34,369 nucleotides of DNA from RGIG8785 sp045655245 (GTDB taxonomy: Bacteria; Bacillota; Clostridia; RGIG8785): assembly GCA_045655245.1 (NCBI GenBank), contig JAZOOX010000002.1, positions 1 to 34,369 on the forward strand, given 5' to 3'. The notes under the pieces are model-generated. The model was not told where the DNA came from. It did not search any database and saw nothing but the letters and a program-made list of their open reading frames with translations. Position numbers and translations under genes: made by a program. This document shows, in pieces, positions 6,931-13,002 of the stretch (position 1 is the stretch's first letter; every line of letters starts with the position of its first letter).

Positions 6931-7377
6931 ATGACGCCTGAAGTTGGAATGATTGTTGAAGGAAAAGTAACTGGTATTACAAAGTTTGGTGCATTTGTGC
7001 AACTGGAAAACGGAAAGACAGGTCTTGTCCATATTTCCGAAATTTCCAATGAATATGTCACCGACATTAACGAACATATCCAGTTAAACCAGACCGTTAA
7101 GGTCAAAATCGTATCCATTGAAAACGAGGATAAGATTGCGTTGTCCATCAAACGCGCCGCTCCCCGTCCTGCGCCGCGCTCCCAACAGAGCGGGTCTGCA
7201 ACCAAGCGTCCTCCCGCTAACGTACATTTTGCTTCGGCATCGGATATGTCCTCTCTTTCTTTCGAGGACAAACTCCTTCGCTTTAAGCAGGACAGTGACG
7301 AAAGAATGCAGTCTTTAAAGAAAACCAGCGAAAACCGTCGGGGAAACAGTTATAAGCGTTCCTCGGGTTCTTACTAA
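6931..7377 (+). CDS. S1-domain RNA-binding protein (YabR-like)
   Basis: A 148-residue protein with one S1 RNA-binding domain at about residues 5-75: 'GMIVEGKVTGITKFGAFVQLENGKTGLVHISE' is split here as GKVTGITKFGAFVQL and GLVHISEI, followed by 'VKVKIVSIENEDKIALSIKRA'. The last 70 residues are low-complexity, rich in Pro, Ser, Arg and Lys, probably disordered. This matches Bacillus YabR and polynucleotide phosphorylase-like S1 proteins of Clostridia. The GGGAGG ribosome site is 14 bases from ATG 6931, unusually far, so an inner start (ATG 6949) is possible. It closes the spoVB-yabR block. Confidence 0.88.
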   Translation: MTPEVGMIVEGKVTGITKFGAFVQLENGKTGLVHISEISNEYVTDINEHIQLNQTVKVKIVSIENEDKIALSIKRAAPRPAPRSQQSGSATKRPPANVHFASASDMSSLSFEDKLLRFKQDSDERMQSLKKTSENRRGNSYKRSSGSY

Positions 7378-7382
7378 AAAGT

Positions 7383-7418
7383 AAGCGATGCAACCTCTGT
7401 TGCATCGCTTTTATTTTT
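7383..7418 (+). terminator. Bidirectional terminator between yabR and the QueG-like gene
   Basis: A perfect 12-base-pair stem (7383-7394 with 7399-7410), loop CTCT, followed by TTATTTTT; A-rich sequence before the stem gives a T-run on the other strand too. The convergent minus-strand gene stops at 7411. Confidence 0.92.
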
Positions 7419-8037
7419 CCGGGCAGTTTGCCATACAGATTCCGCAAACCACACCCCGACCGATTTTTTGGTACGCCCGTTTCATATGCTCCGAACAAGC
7501 TCGACGGTCCACCAGGTCCTTTTTGGGATCTGCGGGGTCAAAGTCGATATTATAAATGGCTTGGGCGGGACACAATCGGGCACAAAGCCCACACCCCCGG
7601 CAGCTTTTTGGCGTTTCGTTGACCGTTGCTAACGGCATATCGGTAAATAAGGTTCCCAGCCGCACACATGGTCCGATTCCGTGGGCAATGAACAATCCGT
7701 TTCGCCCGATGACCCCCAGTCCTGCACGGGCCGCCGCCTGCTTATGGGAAAAGAGCCCCTGATACCCCTCCACCGACTGGGATGCGGCTATGGGAAAGTA
7801 GCGGTATCCTGCGGCTTCGATTTGGGTGCCGATCAGGTAAATGGCACGGTCGATTGCCGCATTCACTGTACGATAGTGGTGAAAATAAGCGTGGTTTGGC
7901 CCGTCCTTAATTTGGTCGGTCACTGCATCGGACAGTTTAAACACCAGACTGATAGCGCGAGGCAAATCCCCGTAAGGGGTGTCCGAAACCCCATAATCAT
8001 AAAACCCGCAAAGGGTCTTTAACTGTTCAAAATCCAT
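7411..8037 (-). CDS. Short QueG-like double 4Fe-4S protein
   Basis: Iron-sulfur protein related to epoxyqueuosine reductase QueG. The central 'AAARAGLGVIGRNGLFI' matches the QueG segment AGLGWIGKN. The C-terminus has a ferredoxin-type cluster motif 'CRGCGLCARLCP' and a second 'CGICMANCP', enough for two 4Fe-4S clusters. At 208 residues it is much shorter than QueG (300-380), lacking part of the N-terminal cobalamin-binding region and all C-terminal HEAT repeats. It may be a QueG paralogue with another substrate, or act in another corrinoid or redox reaction. Start ATG 8037 follows AAGGAG; its promoter (8068-8096) is divergent from that of nfeD. Confidence 0.85.
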   Translation of the reverse strand: MDFEQLKTLCGFYDYGVSDTPYGDLPRAISLVFKLSDAVTDQIKDGPNHAYFHHYRTVNAAIDRAIYLIGTQIEAAGYRYFPIAASQSVEGYQGLFSHKQAAARAGLGVIGRNGLFIAHGIGPCVRLGTLFTDMPLATVNETPKSCRGCGLCARLCPAQAIYNIDFDPADPKKDLVDRRACSEHMKRAYQKIGRGVVCGICMANCPEK

Positions 8038-8067
8038 AGTGACACTCCTTATTGTTTAACCCTAACA

Positions 8068-8096
8068 AGTATAACATTTTTCGAAAACTTTTTCAA
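8068..8096 (-). promoter_or_regulatory. Promoter of the QueG-like gene
   Basis: On the minus strand, TTGAAA (8096-8091), a 17-base spacer and TATACT (8073-8068). It is back-to-back with the nfeD promoter only three bases away. Confidence 0.75.
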
Positions 8097-8099
8097 CTA

Positions 8100-8128
8100 T
8101 TGCATTTAAATTTCAAATTTGGTATACT
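8100..8128 (+). promoter_or_regulatory. Promoter of the nfeD-SPFH-DUF896 operon
   Basis: TTGCAT (8100-8105), 17 bases, TATACT (8123-8128), followed by AAAGGAGGG and ATG 8150, leaving a very short leader. Confidence 0.7.
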
Positions 8129-8149
8129 TTGAATAAAGGAGGGATTCCG

Positions 8150-8584
8150 ATGAATATGATTTTGTTCTGGACGGCAATGGCCGTGCTCTTCGGTCTGATC
8201 GAAGCCTTGACCGCAGGACTGGTCAGTCTTTGGTTTATCGCAGGGTCGGTAGTTGCCGCCATCGCCGCCGCACTGCACTGGCATTGGTCGGTACAGGCGA
8301 TCTTATTTTTAGTGGTCTCGGTTGCCGTGCTGGTCTCTTTGCGGCCGATGCTCGCCCGACGTCTGACCAAGATCCACCCCACCAATGCCGACGCCCTGAT
8401 TGGCAAAACCGCTATTGTCACCCAAGCCATTGACAACATCCAAGGTGTGGGACAGGTTAAGGTGGCAGGAGCGGTCTGGTCTGCTATTTCGGCAGATGAT
8501 ACGGTTTTGGAAGAAAACACCCCCGTCACGGTGTTAGAAATCCGTGGCGTAAAACTGGTTGTCACCAAAAAGGAGGAAAACTGA
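8150..8584 (+). CDS. NfeD-like membrane protein with OB fold
   Basis: Partner of the SPFH protein encoded next. Residues 1-65 hold two to three membrane spans ('LFWTAMAVLFGLIEALTAG', 'SLWFIAGSVVAAIAAAL', 'AILFLVVSVAVLVSL'), and residues 85-144 form the C-terminal OB-like NfeD domain ('ALIGKTAIVTQAIDN', 'GQVKVAGAVWSAIS', 'TPVTVLEIRGVKLVV'). This is the short NfeD1b class without the N-terminal ClpP-like protease. ATG 8150 follows AAAGGAGGG; a TTG further up is rejected. NfeD-SPFH pairs are widespread and are thought to organise membrane microdomains. Confidence 0.92.
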   Translation: MNMILFWTAMAVLFGLIEALTAGLVSLWFIAGSVVAAIAAALHWHWSVQAILFLVVSVAVLVSLRPMLARRLTKIHPTNADALIGKTAIVTQAIDNIQGVGQVKVAGAVWSAISADDTVLEENTPVTVLEIRGVKLVVTKKEEN

Positions 8585-8585
8585 T

Positions 8586-9509
8586 ATGGCTGTTTTATTG
8601 ATTCTTGCTGTTGTACTGATCTTTGCCTTCGCACTTCGTTGCATCCGCATCGTTCCTCAGGCACACGCCTTCGTGGTCGAGCGTTTGGGTGCCTACAGTG
8701 ATACCTGGTCGGTAGGCTTACACTTTAAGATCCCCTTTATCGAACGGGTTGCCAAAGATGTAATGTTGATGGAACAGGTAGTAGACTTTAAACCTCAACC
8801 CGTCATTACCAAGGACAATGTTACCATGCAGATTGATACCGTTGTCTATTTTCAGGTAACCGACGCCAAGCTCTTTACCTATGGCGTCAATCATCCCATG
8901 TCTGCCATCGAAAACCTCACCGCCACTACTCTGCGTAACATTGTCGGTGATTTGGAACTGGACCAGACCCTGACCTCCCGAGATACGGTTAATACCAAAA
9001 TGCGTGCCATTCTGGACGAAGCTACCGACCCCTGGGGTATTAAAATCAACCGTGTGGAATTGAAGAACATCATCCCGCCCCGTGAGATTCAGGACGCTAT
9101 GGAAAAACAGATGAAGGCAGAACGGGAACGCCGTGAGTCCATTCTCCGTGCAGAGGGTGAAAAGCGTTCCGCCATCCTGGTCGCCGAAGGTCAGAAAGAG
9201 TCGGAAATCCTAAACGCTGAAGCGGAACGCGCATCCCAAATTCTCCGCGCTGAAGCAAAAAAAGAATCCGCTATCTTAGAGGCAGAAGGCCAGGCAGAAG
9301 CACTCTTAAAAATGCAACAGGCTACCGCCGAAGGCATCCGCATGATCAACGATGCCAACGCATCGAAAGCCTACCTGACCTTAAAGAGTCTGGAAGCCCT
9401 GGAAACCATGGCCGACGGCAAAGCCACCAAACTGGTCATCCCCTCTGACTTACAGGGTCTTGCGGGATTGGCGGCAACCTTAAAAGAAGTCACTACCGAT
9501 AAGGAATAA
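8586..9509 (+). CDS. SPFH/band-7 membrane protein (QmcA/paraslipin type)
   Basis: Stomatin/prohibitin-like scaffold. One membrane span at residues 2-20 ('VLLILAVVLIFAFAL'), SPFH domain at about 20-190 with 'VPQAHAFVVERLGAYSDTW', 'VITKDNVTMQIDTVVYFQV', and 'IENLTATTLRNIVGDLELD' (cited singly), then 'EIQDAMEKQMKAERERR' leading into a coiled coil of repeated 'AEGE/AEAE' units (about 175-245), typical of paraslipins. Start ATG 8586 has AGGAGG ten bases upstream and lies one base after the nfeD stop. Length 307 aa is normal. A role in membrane organisation with NfeD is inferred from the family. Confidence 0.94.
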   Translation: MAVLLILAVVLIFAFALRCIRIVPQAHAFVVERLGAYSDTWSVGLHFKIPFIERVAKDVMLMEQVVDFKPQPVITKDNVTMQIDTVVYFQVTDAKLFTYGVNHPMSAIENLTATTLRNIVGDLELDQTLTSRDTVNTKMRAILDEATDPWGIKINRVELKNIIPPREIQDAMEKQMKAERERRESILRAEGEKRSAILVAEGQKESEILNAEAERASQILRAEAKKESAILEAEGQAEALLKMQQATAEGIRMINDANASKAYLTLKSLEALETMADGKATKLVIPSDLQGLAGLAATLKEVTTDKE

Positions 9510-9512
9510 CAT

Positions 9513-9713
9513 ATGGAAGCACTCATTAAGCGCATTAACGAACTGGCGAGAAAGTCCCGTGCCCAGGGTCTGACCGCAGAAGAAACAGAAGAACAGGCAA
9601 GTCTTCGGCAGGAGTATATCAGACGCTTCCGCCAGGGCATGGAAAACACCTTGCAAGGCGTTTATATCATGGATGAACAAGGCAACAAGCGCAAGGTTCA
9701 AAAGCGAAAATAA
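9513..9713 (+). CDS. DUF896 family protein (YnzC-like)
   Basis: A 66-residue helical, highly charged cytoplasmic protein of the DUF896/YnzC family, known from Firmicutes and without firm function. The pattern 'IKRINELARKSRAQGLTAEE' and 'EQASLRQEYIRRFRQGMEN' followed by a short basic tail is diagnostic. The ribosome site AAGGA overlaps the end of the SPFH gene, whose stop is three bases upstream, so it is cotranscribed. Its downstream terminator is split by the mobile element. Confidence 0.9.
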   Translation: MEALIKRINELARKSRAQGLTAEETEEQASLRQEYIRRFRQGMENTLQGVYIMDEQGNKRKVQKRK

Positions 9714-9753
9714 AAAAGACCTCCCGTTAGGCGGGTGCTCGTAAGACAGTAAT
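9712..9753 (+). other. Left half of a split composite hairpin/terminator
   Basis: An A6 run (9712-9717), CCTCCCG (9720-9726), TGCTCG (9736-9741) and TAAGACAGTAAT (9742-9753) have their pairing partners not next to them but at 14774-14816, on the far side of the mobile element. Locally only CCCG/CGGG (9723-9726 with 9732-9735) and a 14-base imperfect stem with 9763-9776 can form, neither with a U-tract. Confidence 0.75.
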
Positions 9754-9762
9754 TCTAAAAAA

Positions 9763-9776
9763 ATTACTATTTTACG
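9763..9776 (+). repeat. Putative attL core repeat
   Basis: ATTACTATTTTACG matches 14774-14787 in 13 of 14 bases. The shared ATTACT is the likely crossover region because joining there restores an uninterrupted stem with 9742-9753. Confidence 0.65.
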
Positions 9777-9810
9777 GCATCTGTCTGACAGGGTTGGAAA
9801 AACAACTACG

Positions 9811-9853
9811 AAAAGAACGATGTCGAGTCGAAAGACTTAACATCGTTCTTTTT
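9811..9853 (+). terminator. Strong terminator at the left end of the element
   Basis: A 13-base-pair stem (9811-9823 with 9840-9852) encloses a second small stem AGTC-GAAA-GACT and ends in a T-run. It would stop transcription entering the element from the nfeD operon, replacing the terminator broken by insertion. A short palindrome CTGTC-T-GACAG lies at 9781-9791. Confidence 0.85.
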
Positions 9854-9889
9854 CTATCTCAAAATCATTGAAATTACGGAGGTTTTACC

Positions 9890-10135
9890 ATGAAACGTTT
9901 ATTATCTTGCGAGTTTAACTTCGATACGGTCTGCGTGGAGCTAAAGTTCGCAGACGGCACCATGATTGCCATTGATACCATTGCGGTTGAAAATGAGGTG
10001 GCAGACAATATGTATCAGCGGTCAGAACTTGACTATCTTATCTACAACGACCCGATTGCATACGCTGATCTGATACTTAACGGCAATCCCGAAGCTTACC
10101 TAAAGGCAGTAACAGAATACAAACCGCTTGATTGA
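9890..10135 (+). CDS. Small DUF6061-like protein of mobile elements
   Basis: An 81-residue acidic protein starting at ATG 9890 after GGAGG. The sequence features 'CEFNFDTVCVELKFADGTMIAID', cited here as CEFNFDTVCVEL and FADGTMIAIDTIAVENE, then 'NMYQRSELDYLIYNDP' and 'YADLILNGNPEAYLK'. I associate this pattern with the DUF6061 family, common in integrative elements of gut Clostridia; I am moderately sure of the family name and no function is known. A clean terminator follows. It stands alone as its own unit. Confidence 0.7.
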   Translation: MKRLLSCEFNFDTVCVELKFADGTMIAIDTIAVENEVADNMYQRSELDYLIYNDPIAYADLILNGNPEAYLKAVTEYKPLD

Positions 10136-10141
10136 TTTTTT

Positions 10142-10173
10142 CACGCCCCAAGTTCAACTTGGGGCGTGTTTTC
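10142..10173 (+). terminator. Rho-independent terminator after the DUF6061-like gene
   Basis: CACGCCCCAAG pairs with CTTGGGGCGTG around a short loop, followed by TTTTC. It separates the small gene from the cargo unit. Confidence 0.88.
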
Positions 10174-10214
10174 AAAAAGTTACACTTTAATGCGGTGAAT
10201 TATGTCGTACTATC

Positions 10215-10243
10215 TTGAAAAAACGGAGGAAAGCGTGTATAAT
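10215..10243 (+). promoter_or_regulatory. Promoter of the cargo genes
   Basis: TTGAAA (10215-10220), a 17-base spacer and TATAAT (10238-10243). The start point would fall within the palindrome at 10246-10259. Confidence 0.75.
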
Positions 10244-10245
10244 AA

Positions 10246-10259
10246 TGTGTGTACACACA
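10246..10259. promoter_or_regulatory. Palindromic operator candidate at the cargo promoter
   Basis: TGTGTGTACACACA is a perfect 14-base palindrome placed two bases after the -10 box. Position over the transcription start is what a repressor operator needs. No dedicated regulator gene is visible inside the element. Confidence 0.5.
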
Positions 10260-10299
10260 AGAGGTGTAACGAAAAAATGATAATGCAGAGGTACATTGA

Positions 10300-10869
10300 A
10301 TGGAATGGTTTTCCATGCCGGATTGGGTAACTCCGGAAATTCTTCTAACTATATACGCATCCATAATTTCGACGATAGCTCTTGTTTGGAACATCGTACT
10401 TGCCATCTTAGAAAAATCGTCAAGGTTGAAAGTTACAGTAGAGTTTCGAGACAGCATGACCGCTGGGATAGATGGGAAAGTCATTAGAGGACCGACCGTC
10501 TGCTTTATAAGAATTGCGAACAAGGGTAATCAAGTAAAATATGTTTCGTCAATAGACTTGAGCTTGCCTTACAGAACATCAACCGGTAATATGTTTTCCT
10601 TAATAAATCCAGGGACTAAATTTCCAGTAGAGATATTACCGCAGCAAGAATATGTGTATAGATTTAAGTTTCGAGCACTACCAGAAATAATGCTTGAAAA
10701 ATACAAAGAAGGCAAATGCAGAATTATCGTTGTTGATACCATACGAAAAAAATATAAATCCCATAGCTTCAACGCTGACATGATAAAACGTGCATTTGAA
10801 CATAACAATTCTCTCTCACCGCTTGTTCTATCAATGTTTGAGAGTGATGCCCCCACTAAGCCAGAGTAA
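10300..10869 (+). CDS. Membrane-anchored cargo protein of unknown function
   Basis: A 189-residue protein that I do not recognise. Residues 13-37 form one membrane span ('ILLTIYASIISTIALVW', then 'NIVLAILEK'), with a short N-terminus outside and the bulk presumably cytoplasmic. Residues 42-150 alternate short strands ('LKVTVEFRD', 'PTVCFIRIANKGNQVKYV', 'IDLSLPYR', 'EYVYRFKF', 'CRIIVVDTIRKKY') and look like a beta-sandwich. The last 35 residues are helical and polar. AGAGG lies seven bases before ATG 10300. It follows a regulated-looking promoter and precedes another membrane gene, so both are probably one cargo unit. Confidence 0.75.
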   Translation: MEWFSMPDWVTPEILLTIYASIISTIALVWNIVLAILEKSSRLKVTVEFRDSMTAGIDGKVIRGPTVCFIRIANKGNQVKYVSSIDLSLPYRTSTGNMFSLINPGTKFPVEILPQQEYVYRFKFRALPEIMLEKYKEGKCRIIVVDTIRKKYKSHSFNADMIKRAFEHNNSLSPLVLSMFESDAPTKPE

Positions 10870-10911
10870 ATAATTTTAAGTCAAAAATATATTAGAGAAA
10901 GGAAAATCGTT

Positions 10912-11757
10912 ATGTTATTTTTATTACTTTTGATTGTTGCCCTTTGTTACGCAGCCTGGATGTACATACAGATGTACGCACTATTTGTTATTGGCGCAGC
11001 TGTTGTTTTGTTTACCTTGGTCTACATTATTGGTAAGTGTGTTGCAGAAACCAAGACCGGGCAGAAGTTTGGTGAGACTGTTCGATCCGGCCTTGCATGG
11101 TGTTTCAAAACACCCCTTCGTATCATGTTGTCGATTTTCGTTCTGGCCGCTGCTGTCGTAGTTGTTTTCATTTGCTATGATTCTGGACAGCCGCAGGCGT
11201 ATGATATTGATGTCGAATACCATAATTGGGAGATTATCGAAGAAGGTATCCTGGGCGAAAGCACGGAGGATAAGTATGCTTATCTTGTAACCAATAACGG
11301 TGATCAGCCTGCATATGTAAAGATCGAAGTCACGCAGTATGGCGAATACGATGATATTGTTGAAACGGATACTCTGGGCGCAAACATTCCTGCGGGTAAA
11401 AGCCGTCTGCTGGAGTTTGATGCTGAAGAAGATGGCGAGAGAGTTAGCTATAAGATCGTTGAGGTAAAGAAGCCTAAATACACCTTCTTGGAAATCGGTT
11501 ATACAGAAGATAGCGAAGTTTACTTCTGCTATGATGAAGAAGATACCTTGATTGTCGTGAATAAGTCTGGCGAAAAGCTTGAAGCCTGCGGAGCTCAGAT
11601 TGTGTACTATGATGCAGACGGTGAGGTTATTGCAGAGTGCACCGCTGCCATGGGCGATCTTCAGCCGAATACCAAGGACGAGGATCGGTTCTATCCGAAC
11701 TATATTCCGGAGGAATATGACCATTACGAAATTTGCGAATGGGCGTATGCAGAATAA
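10912..11757 (+). CDS. Three-span membrane cargo protein with acidic beta-rich domain
   Basis: A 281-residue protein without a recognised family. Residues 2-42 contain two hydrophobic spans, and residues 68-89 a third ('IMLSIFVLAAAVVVVFICY'). A large, strongly acidic domain follows (95-281). It seems to hold two beta-sandwich units: 95-190 with 'YAYLVTNNGDQPAYVKIEV' and 'IPAGKSRLLEF', and 200-281 with 'LIVVNKSGEKLEACGAQIVYYDADGEVI' (in pieces), recalling FxLYD/DUF4352-like surface domains. The domain is probably outside the cell. AAAGGAAA precedes ATG 10912, 42 bases after the previous gene. The mobC leader hairpin follows. Confidence 0.75.
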   Translation: MLFLLLLIVALCYAAWMYIQMYALFVIGAAVVLFTLVYIIGKCVAETKTGQKFGETVRSGLAWCFKTPLRIMLSIFVLAAAVVVVFICYDSGQPQAYDIDVEYHNWEIIEEGILGESTEDKYAYLVTNNGDQPAYVKIEVTQYGEYDDIVETDTLGANIPAGKSRLLEFDAEEDGERVSYKIVEVKKPKYTFLEIGYTEDSEVYFCYDEEDTLIVVNKSGEKLEACGAQIVYYDADGEVIAECTAAMGDLQPNTKDEDRFYPNYIPEEYDHYEICEWAYAE

Positions 11758-11760
11758 TTG

Positions 11761-11799
11761 CTCTCCTCTCAACATAACAACCAGCACTTGTAAGGAGAG
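11761..11799 (+). promoter_or_regulatory. Stem pairing the mobC ribosome binding site
   Basis: CTCTCCT (11761-11767) is exactly complementary to AGGAGAG (11793-11799), the mobC Shine-Dalgarno, with a 25-base loop. Translation of mobC could be held low unless the stem opens. Confidence 0.45.
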
Positions 11800-11804
11800 A
11801 TATA

Positions 11805-12152
11805 ATGCCGGATAACAGAAACAGGCTGCGTCCGAAGCAGATAAAGTTCTTTGTGAACGACAAAGAATACGAATTGATAAGAAAGAAAATGGCACAGATG
11901 GGAACGGACAACATGAGTGCCTACATTCGCAAAATGGTAATCGATGGGTATGTTGTAAAATTGGAATTGCCCGAACTGCGTGAGCTGACTTCCAAGATGA
12001 AACGGATCGCCAACAGCGAAAATCAAATTGCCAAACGCCTTAACGCAACCGGCAATATCTATGAAGTCGACATCGAGGAAATAAAAAAGAACCAAGAGGA
12101 AATCTACGAGGGAATCCGAAAAATTCTTCTCTCACTTTCCAAGATAGAGTGA
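11805..12152 (+). CDS. mobC: MobC-like relaxosome accessory protein
   Basis: A 115-residue protein of the MobC family, which binds oriT with a ribbon-helix-helix fold and helps the relaxase open the strands. Features: a basic N-terminus 'NRLRPKQIKFFVNDKEYELI', helices 'KKMAQMGTDNMSAYIRKMVIDG' (pieces), then the family C-terminal pattern 'ELRELTSKMKRIANSENQIAKRLN' and 'YEVDIEEIKKNQEEIYEGI', a coiled coil. In related elements a relaxase gene follows at once; here it does not, and a hairpin-rich non-coding region takes its place. AGGAGAG lies five bases before ATG 11805. Confidence 0.85.
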   Translation: MPDNRNRLRPKQIKFFVNDKEYELIRKKMAQMGTDNMSAYIRKMVIDGYVVKLELPELRELTSKMKRIANSENQIAKRLNATGNIYEVDIEEIKKNQEEIYEGIRKILLSLSKIE

Positions 12153-12609
12153 TGTTCAGCTCCGCAGGAGCGTAGCCGATTTTGAAAAAATCGTTAAAGG
12201 GTTTGGGATGTTGCCCAACAAGTTTTTGCAAAAGGCAGCAAGGCTGAAATTTGCAAAAAGCACGATGTGTGTCCACACGTGCATTGCTTGCCAAGTATGT
12301 TTTAACATATTGGCAAAAATGCAAAGTGGGTACCGCCGTGCCCTGCTTGCCAAGTATGAAATCGCAGAGTGTACATACACCTGCTATGCTTGCTATTCTA
12401 CGTTTTCCCATGATAGCAAGTGCCATTTCCTAAATGGAAATCGGCGGCAACCGCCGCCTTGTCTGCCCAAAAGCAAAACGGACGGATGCTGTCAATGGCG
12501 GCGAAGCCGTTCATCTTGACCATTGACAGCGTTTGTCCGTTTTGCTATCCCGATGATATTTTGAAAGAAACGAATCGAAGCGAATGAATGAAAAAGGAGG
12601 TTCGACACC
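12153..12609. other. Hairpin-rich non-coding region, probable oriT
   Basis: This 457-base stretch has no credible gene but many inverted repeats: GCTCC/GGAGC (12159-12171), CGATTTT/AAAATCG (12177-12193), TTGGG/CCCAA (12203-12218), a 13-pair stem 12288-12301 with 12304-12316 having one bulge and an outer GCATT/AATGC, CTTGCTAT/ATAGCAAG (12389-12420), GGCGG/CCGCC near 12445, and a long stem at 12472-12546. TGCTTGCCAAGTATG is repeated at 12285-12299 and 12344-12358. Position right after mobC and density of hairpins suggest a transfer origin. The nick site cannot be assigned by eye. Confidence 0.55.
12472..12546. repeat. Long interrupted inverted repeat
   Basis: AGCAAAACGGAC and GCTGTCAATGG on the left (12472-12498) pair fully with CCATTGACAGC and GTCCGTTTTGCT on the right (12520-12546), giving 23 base pairs around one 4-by-4 internal loop. 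The 21-base apical part includes GGC-GAA-GCC. No T-run follows, so it is not a plain terminator. Confidence 0.8.
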
Positions 12610-13002
12610 ATGTATGAAAAACGCAAAGAGGAAGAAATTCACGAACTCACCGCTGATGAAATTGATGAGCTTGTGTTTGAAGAACAACTTGCAAGCGGAA
12701 AGTACGACGAGGAAGTTCCCGAATACTATTTCTCCAATCCCAACCCGTATGCCAAGGTCGAGCCTCGTCCCGATGATGCACCCAAGCGTGAGTTTACTTT
12801 CGATGAAAAGGGTAACATCGTTATCAAGAATCTGTCTGCCTTTTGGCTACCCGATGTAAAAATCGTGGACGAGATCGGAGGCACAGAATACACAGTTACA
12901 GGCAGCTACGAAGGTACGGAAACGCTCGACAAGAAGCTCCACCGCATTATGGAGCAGAACGCTGCCGATGATGAATTTGGTATCACGGAGGATGGCGAAT
13001 GA
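12610..13002 (+). CDS. Small element protein with a TnpW-like C-terminus
   Basis: A 130-residue acidic protein directly before the recombinase, overlapping it by four bases (ATGA). The last 45 residues, 'VDEIGGTEYTVTGSYEGTETLDKKLHRIME' (in pieces IGGTEYTVTGSYEG and LDKKLHRIMEQ), resemble TnpW, the small protein encoded beside the TnpX recombinase in Tn4451-type elements. The first 85 residues are Glu/Asp-rich and unlike TnpW, which is usually near 60 residues, so this is an extended form or a fusion. GGAGG stands nine bases before ATG 12610. A role as recombination helper is only inferred from position. Confidence 0.6.
   Translation: MYEKRKEEEIHELTADEIDELVFEEQLASGKYDEEVPEYYFSNPNPYAKVEPRPDDAPKREFTFDEKGNIVIKNLSAFWLPDVKIVDEIGGTEYTVTGSYEGTETLDKKLHRIMEQNAADDEFGITEDGE

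Noticed and set aside
7383..9713. nfeD-SPFH region considered as an antiphage or dynamin-linked system
   Set aside because: NfeD-SPFH pairs are ordinary membrane-organising genes and no nuclease, protease or sensor partner is next to them.
9712..9777. Possible known riboswitch or small RNA class after the DUF896 gene
   Set aside because: I could not match the stems to any class I know, no gene follows in cis, and the terminator reading explains the A/T runs and convergent setting better.
10981..11895. A 304-codon minus-strand open frame opposite the second cargo gene
   Set aside because: No ribosome site or promoter in that direction, and the sequence looks like reversed acidic codons; the plus-strand gene has a start, spans and context.
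12285..12358. Repeated 15-mer considered as a CRISPR-like repeat
   Set aside because: Only two copies with a 44-base gap that itself contains hairpin arms, and no cas genes in the window.
12208..12519. A 103-codon Cys-rich open frame in the region after mobC
   Set aside because: It runs straight through several perfect inverted repeats, has no ribosome site, and its odd composition follows from the repeats.
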